The notes beneath the pieces were generated by a model that was not told where the DNA came from, ran no database searches, and saw only the letters and a list, made by a program, of their open reading frames with translations. Below, piece after piece: positions 25,802-35,295 of a stretch of 47,537 nucleotides of DNA (positions are counted from its first letter, which is position 1; each line of letters opens with the position of its first letter). The stretch covers positions 1 through 47,537 of the forward strand of contig JAPKBN010000014.1 in the NCBI GenBank assembly GCA_026421215.1. The letters are read 5' to 3'. Source of the DNA: Dehalococcoidia bacterium (lineage in GTDB: Bacteria; Chloroflexota; Dehalococcoidia; Lucifugimonadales; Lucifugimonadaceae). The translations under genes and the position numbers were made by a program.

Positions 25802-26905
25802 ATGCGAGACGAGCAATCACTCAAGAAAACACCGCTGCATTTGATCCACGTCGCGAGCGGAGCTCGCATGGTTGAGTTCGGGGGTTGGGACATGCCGGTG
25901 CAGTACCCGGACGGAATCCTTTCAGAGGTCCGATCCGTCCGAAACAACGCCGGCATGTTTGATGTGTCGCACATGGCGCGTTTCCAGTTCGTCGGTCCAG
26001 AGGCCGTGGCGTTCCTTGACCGAATGCTCGCCGCCGACGTGGCGGGATTGCGGCAGGGTAGGGCGCGTTATCACGTTATTTGTAACGAACAGGGCGGGAT
26101 CATCGACGACGCCATTGTCTACCGCGTCACAGAGGATCAGTGCCTTCTGGTGGCAAACGCCGGTAACGCGGATGCCGTCAAGGAGTTCCTGATCCCGGCC
26201 GCGCAAGAGAACGGCGGCGTGTTTTTTGCTGATCTGTCAGACGACGTGGCGATGATCGCCGTGCAGGGGCCGAACGCCGTTGAAATTGTCGATCGCCTCT
26301 GCCCGCTGCCGGCATCTTCGGTCCGTCCATTCCGGCTTCGCAGGGGCGAGGTCGCCGGAATACCGAGCCGGATTGCACGTACGGGCTACACTGGAGAGGA
26401 TGGGTTCGAGATTATGCCTCCTGCCGACCGGGCCACCGATCTCTGGCGCGCCCTGGAGGCCGAGGGTGTCGTACCGGCAGGCCTTGGCGCGAGGGATGTG
26501 CTCCGGCTTGAGGCCGGCCTGATGCTCCACGGTAACGACATGATGGTGGAAAACAATCCGTACGAGGCCGGGCTGGAGAGATTTACATATATCGAAACGC
26601 CCGGATACATAGCGGGCGAAGCACTGAAAGCTATCAGGGACGCCGGGACCCCCCGAGTGATCACCGGATTTCGTATGGTCGGGCGTGGAATCCCGCGGCA
26701 TGGACTGCCCGTAATCAATGACGGGAAGGAGGTCGGCATTGTGACATCCGGGACGCACTCACCGACGCTTGACGACAATATAGGCATGGGCTACGTTGAC
26801 CGCGACCTCTCCAACGAGGGAACCCGGTTCGAAATCGATGTCCGCGGGAGACTTGTTGAGGCAGAGGTCGTGCCGTTGCCGTTCTACTCCCGAAAGCGGT
26901 CTTAA
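25802..26905 (+). CDS. gcvT: Glycine cleavage system T protein (aminomethyltransferase)
   Basis: A 367-residue tetrahydrofolate-dependent aminomethyltransferase. It takes the aminomethyl group from lipoyl-GcvH and releases ammonia and 5,10-methylene-THF. Visible: TPLHLIHVASGARMVEFGGW (N-terminal conserved block), FDVSHMARF, RTGYTGEDGFEI with the folate-contacting region, and GVVPAGLGARDVLRLEAGL. The length is standard. It is the first gene of the gcvT-gcvH-gcvPA-gcvPB group, with a 74-base gap to gcvH. A TTGACA at 25768-25773 might be its -35 box, but the -10 is weak. Confidence 0.96.
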   Translation: MRDEQSLKKTPLHLIHVASGARMVEFGGWDMPVQYPDGILSEVRSVRNNAGMFDVSHMARFQFVGPEAVAFLDRMLAADVAGLRQGRARYHVICNEQGGIIDDAIVYRVTEDQCLLVANAGNADAVKEFLIPAAQENGGVFFADLSDDVAMIAVQGPNAVEIVDRLCPLPASSVRPFRLRRGEVAGIPSRIARTGYTGEDGFEIMPPADRATDLWRALEAEGVVPAGLGARDVLRLEAGLMLHGNDMMVENNPYEAGLERFTYIETPGYIAGEALKAIRDAGTPRVITGFRMVGRGIPRHGLPVINDGKEVGIVTSGTHSPTLDDNIGMGYVDRDLSNEGTRFEIDVRGRLVEAEVVPLPFYSRKRS

Positions 26906-26979
26906 CCGCTAACACATGCCTGACGTGACCACAGGCCAGCCTCCTGTATAAAGAAAATCAGACTGATCAGAGGGATTAG

Positions 26980-27366
26980 ATGGCAACACCGGACGACCGT
27001 AGGTATTCAGACGAACATGAGTGGGCCCTTTTCGATGGCAGCATCGTCACGGTGGGTGTCACTCAGTTCGCTACAGACTCCCTTGGAGACGTTGTGTACG
27101 TCGACCTGCCGGAGGTCGGCGCCAAGGTCGCCCAGTTCGACAAGTTCGGCGAGATCGAGTCCGTAAAAGCGGTTAGCGACCTCTTCTCTCCGATCGGCGG
27201 GACAATCGTTGAGGTCAATTCCGATCTCATGACGATGTCGGAGAAGGTCAACCAAGATCCCTATTCCGTTGGCTGGCTCATCAAGGTTGAGGCGTCAGAT
27301 GCGGCGTCTCAACTGAGTAAATTGATGGACGCCACAGCGTACGACGCTCTGATCGCAGAAGAGTAG
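26980..27366 (+). CDS. gcvH: Glycine cleavage system H protein
   Basis: A 128-residue lipoyl carrier protein that shuttles the aminomethyl intermediate between GcvP, GcvT and dihydrolipoamide dehydrogenase. The lipoyl-lysine motif is GEIESVKAVSD, with Lys63. HEWALFDGSIVTVGVTQFA and NQDPYSVGWLIKV are conserved landmarks. It ends 16 bases before gcvPA. No lpd, lipA or lipB is in the window. Confidence 0.97.
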   Translation: MATPDDRRYSDEHEWALFDGSIVTVGVTQFATDSLGDVVYVDLPEVGAKVAQFDKFGEIESVKAVSDLFSPIGGTIVEVNSDLMTMSEKVNQDPYSVGWLIKVEASDAASQLSKLMDATAYDALIAEE

Positions 27367-27382
27367 AGCGAACATACCAAAT

Positions 27383-28705
27383 ATGCCGACCAACATTTCG
27401 CCCTATATCCCGAACACGCAGGCCGACCGGGAGTTGATGCTTGCAGCGATCGGCGTGAACTCTATAGAGGACCTGCTCCTTGACATCCCAGAGGCCCATC
27501 GCTTCCCAAAACTGGATATCCGACCGGCACTCTCCGAGTTTGATCTGACCGCGGAGATCGGAGCGCTCGCATCCCGTAACGCTGCCCTTGGCGAGTACGC
27601 CTGCTTCCTGGGTGCGGGAGCGTACCGGCACTATATCCCGTCGGTTGTGAAGTCCGTCGTAGCCCGGGGGGAGTTCCTGACTTCATACACGCCTTACCAG
27701 CCGGAGGTTGCCCAGGGCACGCTCCAGGTGGGATTTGAGTTCCAGTCCATGATCTGCGAGATCACCGGAATGGAGGTCGCAAATGCCGGTATGTACGACG
27801 GACCAACGGCGTTTGCCGAAGGCGCGTTGATGGCCTGCCGGATCACCAGAAGGCAGACGATCGCAGTTCTGGACACGGTAGAGCCCCGTAACGTCCAGAT
27901 CCTCGATGCATACGCGCGACACCAGGGTATCGAGATCGTGGTGATCGGCCACGACGATGACCTTCCGGCCGATGCAGCCTGCCTCATGATCCAGAGCCCG
28001 AACCAATTTGGCGTGATAGAGGACATGGAGGCGCTTACGGATAAGGCGCATGCCTCAGGCGCGTTGTCTGTAGCATCGATCAATCCGACGTCGCTCGGCA
28101 TGTTCCGTACTCCCGGCGAGTGCGATGTGGACATTGTCGCCGCTGAAGGGCAGGCCCTTGGCGTGCCGCTCAGCTTCGGCGGGCCGTACGTGGGCCTCTT
28201 CGCCTGTAAGGACGCACACAAGCGTCAGATGCCGGGCCGCATCATCGGCCGGACTACCGACACGAAGGGCCGCGTCGGCTACGCACTGACCCTCCAGACA
28301 CGTGAGCAGCACATCCGGCGTGAGCGCGCCACCTCCAACATTTGCACAAGTACGGCGCTGATCGGCCTCCTCATGACAACCTACCTCGCCGTCATAGGCA
28401 GGGCCGGGTTCAAAAAGGTCGCCGAACTCTGCTATCACAAGGCCCACTACGCCGCCATTGAGATCGACAAGATCCCTGGGTACAGCGTCAAGACGGACGG
28501 TCCGTTCTTCCACGAGTTCATGGTCGAGTGCCCGAAACCTCCCGCAGATATCAACCGAGCCTTGATAGATAGCAAGATTACGGGCGGGCACGACATGTCT
28601 GATCGGTCGAACAACGGCATGCTGATCTGCGTGACGGAAGTCAACACCCGTGCCGAGATCGACGCCCTTGTGTCCGCGCTTTCGGAAATCGGGGCTGGAC
28701 GATGA
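27383..28705 (+). CDS. gcvPA: Glycine dehydrogenase (decarboxylating) subunit 1
   Basis: A 440-residue N-terminal half of the split P protein. It begins with SPYIPNTQADRELMLAAIGV and contains FLGAGAYRHYIPSVV, TPYQPEVAQGTLQ and the GQALGVPLSFGGPYVGLFA block of the family. It pairs with GcvPB to decarboxylate glycine using PLP. The two-gene P protein is typical of Gram-positive, Chloroflexota and archaeal-type systems. Its TGA overlaps the ATG of gcvPB (ATGA), indicating coupled translation. Confidence 0.96.
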   Translation: MPTNISPYIPNTQADRELMLAAIGVNSIEDLLLDIPEAHRFPKLDIRPALSEFDLTAEIGALASRNAALGEYACFLGAGAYRHYIPSVVKSVVARGEFLTSYTPYQPEVAQGTLQVGFEFQSMICEITGMEVANAGMYDGPTAFAEGALMACRITRRQTIAVLDTVEPRNVQILDAYARHQGIEIVVIGHDDDLPADAACLMIQSPNQFGVIEDMEALTDKAHASGALSVASINPTSLGMFRTPGECDVDIVAAEGQALGVPLSFGGPYVGLFACKDAHKRQMPGRIIGRTTDTKGRVGYALTLQTREQHIRRERATSNICTSTALIGLLMTTYLAVIGRAGFKKVAELCYHKAHYAAIEIDKIPGYSVKTDGPFFHEFMVECPKPPADINRALIDSKITGGHDMSDRSNNGMLICVTEVNTRAEIDALVSALSEIGAGR

Positions 28706-30186
28706 AAGCTCCGTTCCCGGGTGAGATTGATCGCCGCCTCCTGAACGAACGTTCCGTCTCCGGCCGAATTGGCCTTCAGTTGCAGGAACTCGACGTGCCG
28801 GAGCAACCGCTTCCAGATGCCCGGTTGCTACGATCAATCGAGGCGAGGCTGCCGGAGGTGTCACAACCGGAAGTGGTCCGTTACTTCACGACACTTTCGG
28901 CGATGAACTTCTCCATAGACACGAACTTCTACCCGCTGGGTAGTTGCACGATGAAACACAATCCGAAGGTCAACGAAGAGATGGCCTTCCTCCCCGGCAT
29001 GGCGAGCATCCACCCTAACCAGCCTGATGAGACGGTTCAGGGCGCCCTGCAGTTGATCTGGGAGCTACAGCAGGACCTCGGCGAGATCACAGGCTTGCCG
29101 GGCGTGTGCCTGGGCCCTCTGGCGGGCGCACAGGGTGAGTACTCAGGCCTGATGATCGCCCGGGCCTACTTTCAGGACCGGGGCGACGCCAACAGGACAG
29201 TCGCACTTATGCCGGACAGCGCGCACGGCACCAATCCGGCGTCCGCAGCGATGGCTGGCCTTGAGGTCGTTACAGTGCCGTCGGACTCCGAAGGCAATGT
29301 GGACGTCGAAGCCCTCAGGGGGCTGGTCGATGAGCGTACATGTGTCTTCATGTTGACCCTGCCTTCGACTCTCGGTTTGTTCGAGCCGAACATACTCGAG
29401 ATCACGAACATTGTTCATGAGGCCGGAGGTCTCGTCTACGCAGACGGCGCAAACCTGAACGCGCTGCTTGGTATCGTGAAGCTCGGCGATCTGGGCTTTG
29501 ACATCGCCCACTCCAACCTCCACAAGACCTTTTCGACCCCCCATGGCGGCGGCGGTCCCGGAGCCGGGCCGGTGCTCGTTTCTGAAACGCTTGCGCCGTA
29601 TCTGCCAACCCCGGTTGTAGTTCGAGATGCCGATACATACCGTTTTGGCGCGCCGGACAAGACGGTTGGCCGAGTTAACGGGTTTCACGGCAGCTTCGGC
29701 GTGCTGGTGCGGGCATACGCGTACATACGGGCGATTGGTGCGGAGGGCATGCGGGAAGTGTCCGAGAACGCCATTATCAACGCCAACTACATCAGAACGG
29801 CGCTTGCGGGCGAGTTCGGCATCGCCGCAGACCGTGTCTGTATGCACGAGTGCGTGTTGTCGCCACAGGCCCAGAAGGCCAAAGGCGTATCTGCGCTGGA
29901 CATCTCGAAGCGGCTGATCGACTACGGGATTCACCCGCCGACGATGTACTTCCCTTTGATCGTCCCGGAAGCGCTCATGGTTGAGCCTACCGAGACAGAA
30001 ACGAAGGATACGTTGGATCGGTTCATCGCAGTGATGCGGCAGATCAATAAAGAGATCGATTCTGATCCCGATCTGTTGCACGATGCACCGCACGATACGC
30101 CAAACACCAGGCTGGACGAGGCCAACGCGGCAAGACACCCGTATTTGCGCTGGCAGCCAGACGAGGATTTAACGGCCGTAGGTTAA
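28702..30186 (+). CDS. gcvPB: Glycine dehydrogenase (decarboxylating) subunit 2
   Basis: A 494-residue C-terminal half of the split P protein carrying the PLP-binding Lys275 in AHSNLHKTFSTPHGGGGPGA. Other landmarks are FYPLGSCTMKHNPKVNEE, PDSAHGTNPASAAMAG and YADGANLNALLG. With GcvPA it releases CO2 from glycine and loads the aminomethyl group on lipoyl-GcvH. It has the usual length. A selenoprotein peroxiredoxin gene follows 49 bases after the stop, probably in the same transcript. Confidence 0.96.
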   Translation: MKAPFPGEIDRRLLNERSVSGRIGLQLQELDVPEQPLPDARLLRSIEARLPEVSQPEVVRYFTTLSAMNFSIDTNFYPLGSCTMKHNPKVNEEMAFLPGMASIHPNQPDETVQGALQLIWELQQDLGEITGLPGVCLGPLAGAQGEYSGLMIARAYFQDRGDANRTVALMPDSAHGTNPASAAMAGLEVVTVPSDSEGNVDVEALRGLVDERTCVFMLTLPSTLGLFEPNILEITNIVHEAGGLVYADGANLNALLGIVKLGDLGFDIAHSNLHKTFSTPHGGGGPGAGPVLVSETLAPYLPTPVVVRDADTYRFGAPDKTVGRVNGFHGSFGVLVRAYAYIRAIGAEGMREVSENAIINANYIRTALAGEFGIAADRVCMHECVLSPQAQKAKGVSALDISKRLIDYGIHPPTMYFPLIVPEALMVEPTETETKDTLDRFIAVMRQINKEIDSDPDLLHDAPHDTPNTRLDEANAARHPYLRWQPDEDLTAVG

Positions 30187-30235
30187 TTGTGGGCCTGACA
30201 TGACACGTATCAAACCCGGGGAGGATGACAGAAAA

Positions 30236-30691
30236 ATGGCCATCGAGGCAGGAATATCGGCGCCGGACTTTACTCTGGCGTCTCACGAGAACGAACCGAT
30301 TACATTGAGCGAGCTCAGGGGCAACCCGGTGGTGCTCGTTTTCCATCCGCTGAGTTTCACAGGGGGCTGAACGAATCAACTCAAACGGTTCCGTGAGAAC
30401 CAGGATGATTACAAGGCAGTCGGCGTCGAGATACTCGATGTGAGCGTCGATTCTTTCGCCTCTCAGAAGGCGTTTGCCGAGGCCAACGGCGGTATCAGCT
30501 TTAAACTGCTCGCCGATTTCCACCCCAAGGGTGCCGTCGCACAGGCATACGGGATTTATAACGAGGACCGGGGTGTGGCCGGCCGGTCGAGCTTCGTCAT
30601 AGACAGCGAAGGTGTAATCCAGGACGCCCGAACATACCCGCCCGGCGAACTGCCGGACCCGCAGGAGTTGCTGGGCATCGCAAAGGGTTAA
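30236..30691 (+). CDS. AhpE-like peroxiredoxin with in-frame UGA (selenocysteine) at the active site
   Basis: Read through TGA at 30368-30370, this is a 151-residue peroxiredoxin that reduces peroxides. The active-site sequence is FHPLSFTGG-U-TNQLKR: Pro38, Thr42 and residue 45 are exactly the P-x3-T-x2-C motif, with UGA in the place of the peroxidatic cysteine. The conserved Arg is in RGVAGRSSFVID. The remaining sequence contains no Cys at all, so it would be a one-Sec enzyme needing an external thiol. The size and the position 45 nucleophile match AhpE of Mycobacterium. ATG 30236 is chosen because GGGGAGGA (30218-30225) lies 10 bases upstream; an in-frame ATG at 30200 is possible. A SECIS-like hairpin follows directly. 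The alternative is a Cys codon mutated or misread to TGA. Confidence 0.85.
30374..30410 (+). promoter_or_regulatory. Bacterial SECIS-like element
   Basis: Three bases after the UGA a two-part stem can form: AATCA (30374-30378) with TGATT (30406-30410), and GGTTC (30387-30391) with GAACC (30397-30401). The apical loop is CGTGA. A G is among the first two loop bases, and the UGA-to-loop distance is 21 bases; both agree with the published consensus for bacterial SECIS elements. The element lies in the coding frame, as expected in bacteria. Confidence 0.7.
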
Positions 30692-30802
30692 TCTCGGGGC
30701 GGCTGGGTGTCATGGGCAGGAGCCTCGAATCGCCGGGTTGGTGGGGATCACGTGGCTCCTTCTCCGGTGGGAGAGGGAACATGGGAGGATCGCGATCCGG
30801 CC

Positions 30803-32050
30803 CTACGGAGAGGTGTCTTCATCTTTGCCTAACAACTCGGCCCAGGTCCCCGTAAATTCGTTACTCCCGCCTCCAAACGAGTCAGGGTACGCGCCGCCGA
30901 CGAGATCGAAGTGGCTATCATCTCGCGGTAGCAGTACGGGCGGTAGCAACAAGGAGTCGTAGTCAGACCCCCGGCTGTCCAGTCCGATGGGATTTCGCCC
31001 TTCGACATTCCGGCAGTGGAACGCTACTTTGAATCGGCCAAGCCCGTCAGGCCGCGCCAGCCAGAGCATGGGCATCCGGTTTCGATCGACCTCACTTGCG
31101 GGGAGGCCAAGCCCGGATAGATGGGCGAGGAGTGAGCGAATCCCGAGCCGGTCCAGGAACGCTGTCTGGGTTGTCATGCCGGGTGCTTTGAATCCCGTTC
31201 GGGCCAGCTCGGTATCGACTGCTGAAAAGTCGACGTGGGCCGTCAAATCCTGATCGCCTACGTGTTGGAACGGGTTCTGCGAAAGTGTGTGCCGGTAATA
31301 CGCACGCAAACTGCCTTCTGAGCGACCCGGCTTGTAAAGTTCTGGCGCCATCTCACCATAATCGATGGTCAAAACATAACCACGATCAAGGATCATTGCC
31401 ACACGGTCTGCCCACGCCCGTAACCCGAGATTAACCTCACCTCGGTAGCCGTCCGGGAGATCGGATATGAACGGAGCGACCCGCTCGGCAATTGCCGGAC
31501 TCGAGACCGGGCCGGTCGACTCCACAAACACGCCGTTCTCCACTCCAACGTACAGTTCAAGAATCGCTTTGCGATCGACTAGGAAGCGGTGGACCGGGAA
31601 CGCGTCCAGCAACTCGTTGGAGAGTACACAGCCCGTGATGCCGACCGGCAGATCACTGGGATCGGACGTGCTGCGGTCGAACTCCGTGTAACTCAGGGTT
31701 TCGGAAAAACCGCCACCAAGCAACCGGGCATAGTCGACCACATCCCGGGCCAGCGTCCCGTCGCCAGAACCTAATTCCACGGCGTCGAACACGTCCGGCT
31801 GGCCCAGCAACTCCCAGAAGTCACGCAACTGAACGGCGATCAATGCTCCGAAGGCGGGGTGTGAGGATGGACTGGTGAAGTAGTCTCCCCCTGGACTTAT
31901 AGGGCTGATTCGACGAGGGCGCGTGTAGTAACCGCCGTCGTCGTCGTACAGCGCTTCATCCATGAATTCGGCAAATGTGATGGGGCCGTCGGATTCGATT
32001 CGCTCTCGAATACGGCGTTCTATGTCCGGGTATGAGTCAGAGGATGTCAT
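30803..32050 (-). CDS. MidA/NDUFAF7-like SAM-dependent methyltransferase (DUF185)
   Basis: A 415-residue protein of the DUF185 family, related to NDUFAF7/MidA, which methylates an Arg of a complex I subunit in eukaryotes. Landmarks: ITFAEFMDEALYDDDGGYY at the N terminus, GDYFTSPSSHPAFGALIA, the SAM motif VELGSGDGTLARDV, GCVLSNELLDAFPVHRF and VLTIDYGE. The bacterial substrate is not established. The ATG at 32050 has only a weak ribosome site. It lies downstream of citrate synthase, from which it is separated by a strong terminator. Confidence 0.88.
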   Translation of the reverse strand: MTSSDSYPDIERRIRERIESDGPITFAEFMDEALYDDDGGYYTRPRRISPISPGGDYFTSPSSHPAFGALIAVQLRDFWELLGQPDVFDAVELGSGDGTLARDVVDYARLLGGGFSETLSYTEFDRSTSDPSDLPVGITGCVLSNELLDAFPVHRFLVDRKAILELYVGVENGVFVESTGPVSSPAIAERVAPFISDLPDGYRGEVNLGLRAWADRVAMILDRGYVLTIDYGEMAPELYKPGRSEGSLRAYYRHTLSQNPFQHVGDQDLTAHVDFSAVDTELARTGFKAPGMTTQTAFLDRLGIRSLLAHLSGLGLPASEVDRNRMPMLWLARPDGLGRFKVAFHCRNVEGRNPIGLDSRGSDYDSLLLPPVLLPRDDSHFDLVGGAYPDSFGGGSNEFTGTWAELLGKDEDTSP

Positions 32051-32088
32051 GGGAATTGTCGTCGCGAATAATTCTGACTACGATGGTC

Positions 32089-32121
32089 AAAAAAGAGGGA
32101 CGCCTGCACGGCGTCCCTCTT
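32089..32121 (-). terminator. Intrinsic terminator of the citrate synthase gene
   Basis: On the minus strand a 12-bp stem (AAGAGGGACGCC / GGCGTCCCTCTT, loop GTGCA) is followed directly by a run of T residues (plus-strand A-run 32089-32094). It lies 30 bases after the stop of the citrate synthase gene. Confidence 0.9.
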
Positions 32122-32150
32122 CAACAAGACTATCGGCCCAATGTGGTGAT

Positions 32151-33287
32151 TTAGCGCTCGGACACTGGAACGTACTTGCGTTCTTCTGGTCCTGCGTACT
32201 GGAGTAGCGGGCGGAGCAGGATATTGTGCTCAAACTGTTCGATAACCTGTACCGTCCATCCGGGGATCCGGCCGACGGCGAAGATTGGTACGAACAGATC
32301 GTGTGGGATGCCGTTCAGGTAGTAGATCACGCCGGCGAAGAAGTCCACATTAACGTGAATGCCTCGACGACCGTAAGGAGCCATCGCCTTCTGGACGGCC
32401 TCAAGAATGCCGTACCACTTCGGTTCGCCCTTCTCCTCACTCAGCTTCCTCACGCCTTCACGCAGGTGCCGCGCCCTGGGATCCTCGGCGCGGTAAACGC
32501 GATGGCCGAAGCCCATCACTCGGTCCCCTCCCGCGAGGAGGTCCTTTACGTACTGCTCTGCATTTTCCGCCTCACCAATGTCAAGCGCCATGGTCATGAC
32601 GTTCTCGGCGGCTCCACCGTGGGAAGGGCCGGAGAGCGCACCGATGCCAGCCGTTATTGCGTCGTGCAGGTGGGCGTTGGTGCTGGCTACAGCGCGGGCA
32701 GTGAAGGCCGATGCGTTTGAGCCGTGGTCGGCGTGCAGGACAAAGTCGGTGTCCATGAGCGCTGCCGTCCCGGCGGTCGGCTCTTCGCCTTCCATCATGT
32801 ACAGGAAGTTAGCTGCATGACTAAGGTTCTCGCTCGGCGCGATCGGAGCCCGCCCGTTGCGGATGTTGTGGTGTGCCATCACGATCGTAGGCACCTGAGA
32901 TGTCAGGCGGATACCTTTACGGAGTGTCGCCTCAGGCGAGTTGTCCTCGGCCTCCGGGTCGAACGCAGATAGTGCTGATACGGCCGTGCGCAATACACTC
33001 ATGGGGTGGTCATTCTTGACCAGCGTGATGATGTCGACGATCTCTGATGGGATGTTGCGGTTGGCCTTCAGAACTCCATCGAACTCGTCCAGTTGGGACT
33101 GCGTCGGAAGCTCGCCGTACATCAGCAGATACGAGGTTTCCTCAAACGATGCGACGCCCGCCAGGTCGTGGATGTTGTATCCGCGATAAAGGAGCTTTCC
33201 TTCTTTGCCATCAATGAAGGTCGTCTCTGTACGGTCGAAGTAAACACCACTTAGCCCGCGATGAAGTGTGATTTTGTCTGTGGTCAT
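32151..33287 (-). CDS. gltA: Citrate synthase
   Basis: A 378-residue type I-like short citrate synthase condensing oxaloacetate and acetyl-CoA at the entry of the TCA cycle. Conserved blocks: LSGVYFDRTETTFIDGKEG and LLYRGYNIHDLA at the N terminus, DHGSNASAFTARA, GALSGPSHGGAAENV with catalytic His, and GFGHRVYRAEDPRARHL with the second active-site His and nearby Asp. A closely related 2-methylcitrate synthase cannot be fully excluded. The ATG has GGAG about 10 bases upstream. Confidence 0.94.
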   Translation of the reverse strand: MTTDKITLHRGLSGVYFDRTETTFIDGKEGKLLYRGYNIHDLAGVASFEETSYLLMYGELPTQSQLDEFDGVLKANRNIPSEIVDIITLVKNDHPMSVLRTAVSALSAFDPEAEDNSPEATLRKGIRLTSQVPTIVMAHHNIRNGRAPIAPSENLSHAANFLYMMEGEEPTAGTAALMDTDFVLHADHGSNASAFTARAVASTNAHLHDAITAGIGALSGPSHGGAAENVMTMALDIGEAENAEQYVKDLLAGGDRVMGFGHRVYRAEDPRARHLREGVRKLSEEKGEPKWYGILEAVQKAMAPYGRRGIHVNVDFFAGVIYYLNGIPHDLFVPIFAVGRIPGWTVQVIEQFEHNILLRPLLQYAGPEERKYVPVSER

Positions 33288-33543
33288 TTGGGAGTTGCTC
33301 CAGGCTCGCGGCTAATTCCGCCGCAAACACGCGTCGTCACAGGGTGGCGCCGGTCGAATTCCATCGTTAAGGACAATGATCGCCGACTATGTGACCGTAT
33401 CTTACCTGCGTATTGGCGGGTCGCGCGCTTAGGCAACATGAATCGGGGACATTCGATTTGGTTGGTCAGCCCAATTAGGTGCAATACGGTGAGGGAGCAG
33501 GGTTGAGCCTCGTCTCCCGCCGCCGTCTACTTCCGGGCACCGG

Positions 33544-35295
33544 TCACGCCCGGGTCGCGATCTCCTCAACGACCTGCGCCACAAAGCTATCTACATCGAC
33601 GGCGCCAAGATCGCTGCCGGAACGCTCCCTTACGGCCACTTTGTTTGCTTCCTGTTCCCGGTCCCCAACCACCAGCATGTATGGAATTTTCTGGACCTGT
33701 GCCGCACGGATTTTTGCGCCCATCCTGTCGTTGCCATCGTTGACCTCCGCCCGCACTCCGGCGGAGCGAAGCTTCTCGACGACCTCCTGTCCGAACGGGA
33801 CATGTCTGTCAGCGATCGGGATTATTGTTGCCTGTACTGGAGAGAGCCATATCGGCAGGGCGCCGGCTGTGTGCTCGATCAGAACGCCGAGGAAGCGCTC
33901 AAGCGATCCCAGCATGGCGCGATGGACAACAACCGGGCGTTGTAGAGTTCCGTCTTCGGACGCGTACTGCAGGTTGAATCGCTCCGGGAGTGAGAAGTCC
34001 AACTGCACGGTCCCGAGCTGCCATTCACGGCCGAGTGCGTCCGGCACAAAGAAATCGATCTTCGGTCCGTAGAATGCGCCCTCACCTTCCTCCAGATCGT
34101 ATTTGCGCCCGGAGGCCCCAAGCACCTCGGCCAGACCGGCCTCGGCCCTGTCCCACATCTCCTCGGTCCCGACCCGTTTATCCGGCCTCAGGGACAACGC
34201 CATCCGGAACTCGCCGTAGCCTAGAATTGTGTACGCCTCGTCCAGCATGGCGATGAAGGAGTTCACCTCCTGCGCTATCTGATTGAGCGAGGCGAAGATG
34301 TGTGCGTCGTCCTGCACGAAGGTGCGTACGCGCATCAGGCCGTGTGTAACTCCGGAACGCTCATACCGGTGCAGCCGTCCGAAATCGGCGTACCGAATCG
34401 GCAGTTCACGATATGAGTGCGTATTTGCAGCGTACAACATCGCTGCGGCCGGGCAGTTCATCGGTTTCACCCCGAATTCCCGCTGGTCCACGTCGATCAT
34501 GTACATGTTGTCTAGGTAGTTGTCGTAGTGCCCGGACTGTTTCCAGAGGTCTGTGTTGAAGATCTGCGGAGTTGTCACTTCCTGATAGCCGTACTTCATG
34601 TATAGCTCTTTCACGAAGTCGATCAACTCGTTTAGGACGATGGTGCCCTTTGGCAGGAAGAATGGGCTGGCAGGGGCGATGGGATCGAAGAAGAACAGGT
34701 CGAGCTCTCGACCCAGTCGGCGGTGGTCCCTGCGTTCTGCTTCTTCGATTCGTTCCAGATAAGCATCGAGCGCTTCCTGACTCTCCCAGGCGGTACCGTA
34801 TATCCGCTGCAACATCTCGCGATTCTCGTCGCCGCGCCAGTAGGCGCCGGCAACCGAGAGCAACTTGAACGCGCCGATCTTACCCGTGGACTCGGCATGA
34901 CGTCCGGCGCACAGGTCTTCCCATGACTCATGGCTCCAGACGGTGATCTCCTCGTTTTCCGGGAGATCGTTAATCAGCTCGAGCTTGAACTTTTGATCTT
35001 GGAAACGATCGAGAGCCGCGTCATGCGAAAGCATTACCCCGCTGAAGGAAGTGTCAGCTTTTTGCGTCTTCCGCATCAAGGCCTCGATCTGTTCGAGATC
35101 CGCGGGAGTAAACGGCCGTGAGACCTCAAAGTCGTAATAGAACCCATCATCGGTCGGTGGTCCGATGGCGATTTGCGCCTCGGGGAACAACTTCATCACC
35201 GCCTCCGCCATCACGTGCGCGGCCGAATGCCGCATGCGATAACGAAGGTCTAAGAGGTCTGAACTGGCGTCAGCTGATGATTGCTGAGGGGACAT
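33544..35295 (-). CDS. thrS: Threonyl-tRNA synthetase lacking the TGS domain
   Basis: A 583-residue class II synthetase charging tRNA-Thr. It starts almost directly with the editing domain (YRMRHSAAHVMAEAV), so the N-terminal TGS (N1) domain of the usual 640-residue enzyme is absent. The catalytic core has motif 1 (FVKELYMKYGYQEVTTP), motif 2 (RYADFGRLHRYERSGVTHGL), motif 3 and the zinc ligands in KPMNCPAAAML, DDAHIF and VVHRAMLGSLERF. The C-terminal anticodon-binding domain is complete. ATG 35295 with AGGAG 8 bases upstream is preferred to the open extension to 35412. No T-box leader is visible upstream. Confidence 0.95.
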   Translation of the reverse strand: MSPQQSSADASSDLLDLRYRMRHSAAHVMAEAVMKLFPEAQIAIGPPTDDGFYYDFEVSRPFTPADLEQIEALMRKTQKADTSFSGVMLSHDAALDRFQDQKFKLELINDLPENEEITVWSHESWEDLCAGRHAESTGKIGAFKLLSVAGAYWRGDENREMLQRIYGTAWESQEALDAYLERIEEAERRDHRRLGRELDLFFFDPIAPASPFFLPKGTIVLNELIDFVKELYMKYGYQEVTTPQIFNTDLWKQSGHYDNYLDNMYMIDVDQREFGVKPMNCPAAAMLYAANTHSYRELPIRYADFGRLHRYERSGVTHGLMRVRTFVQDDAHIFASLNQIAQEVNSFIAMLDEAYTILGYGEFRMALSLRPDKRVGTEEMWDRAEAGLAEVLGASGRKYDLEEGEGAFYGPKIDFFVPDALGREWQLGTVQLDFSLPERFNLQYASEDGTLQRPVVVHRAMLGSLERFLGVLIEHTAGALPIWLSPVQATIIPIADRHVPFGQEVVEKLRSAGVRAEVNDGNDRMGAKIRAAQVQKIPYMLVVGDREQEANKVAVRERSGSDLGAVDVDSFVAQVVEEIATRA

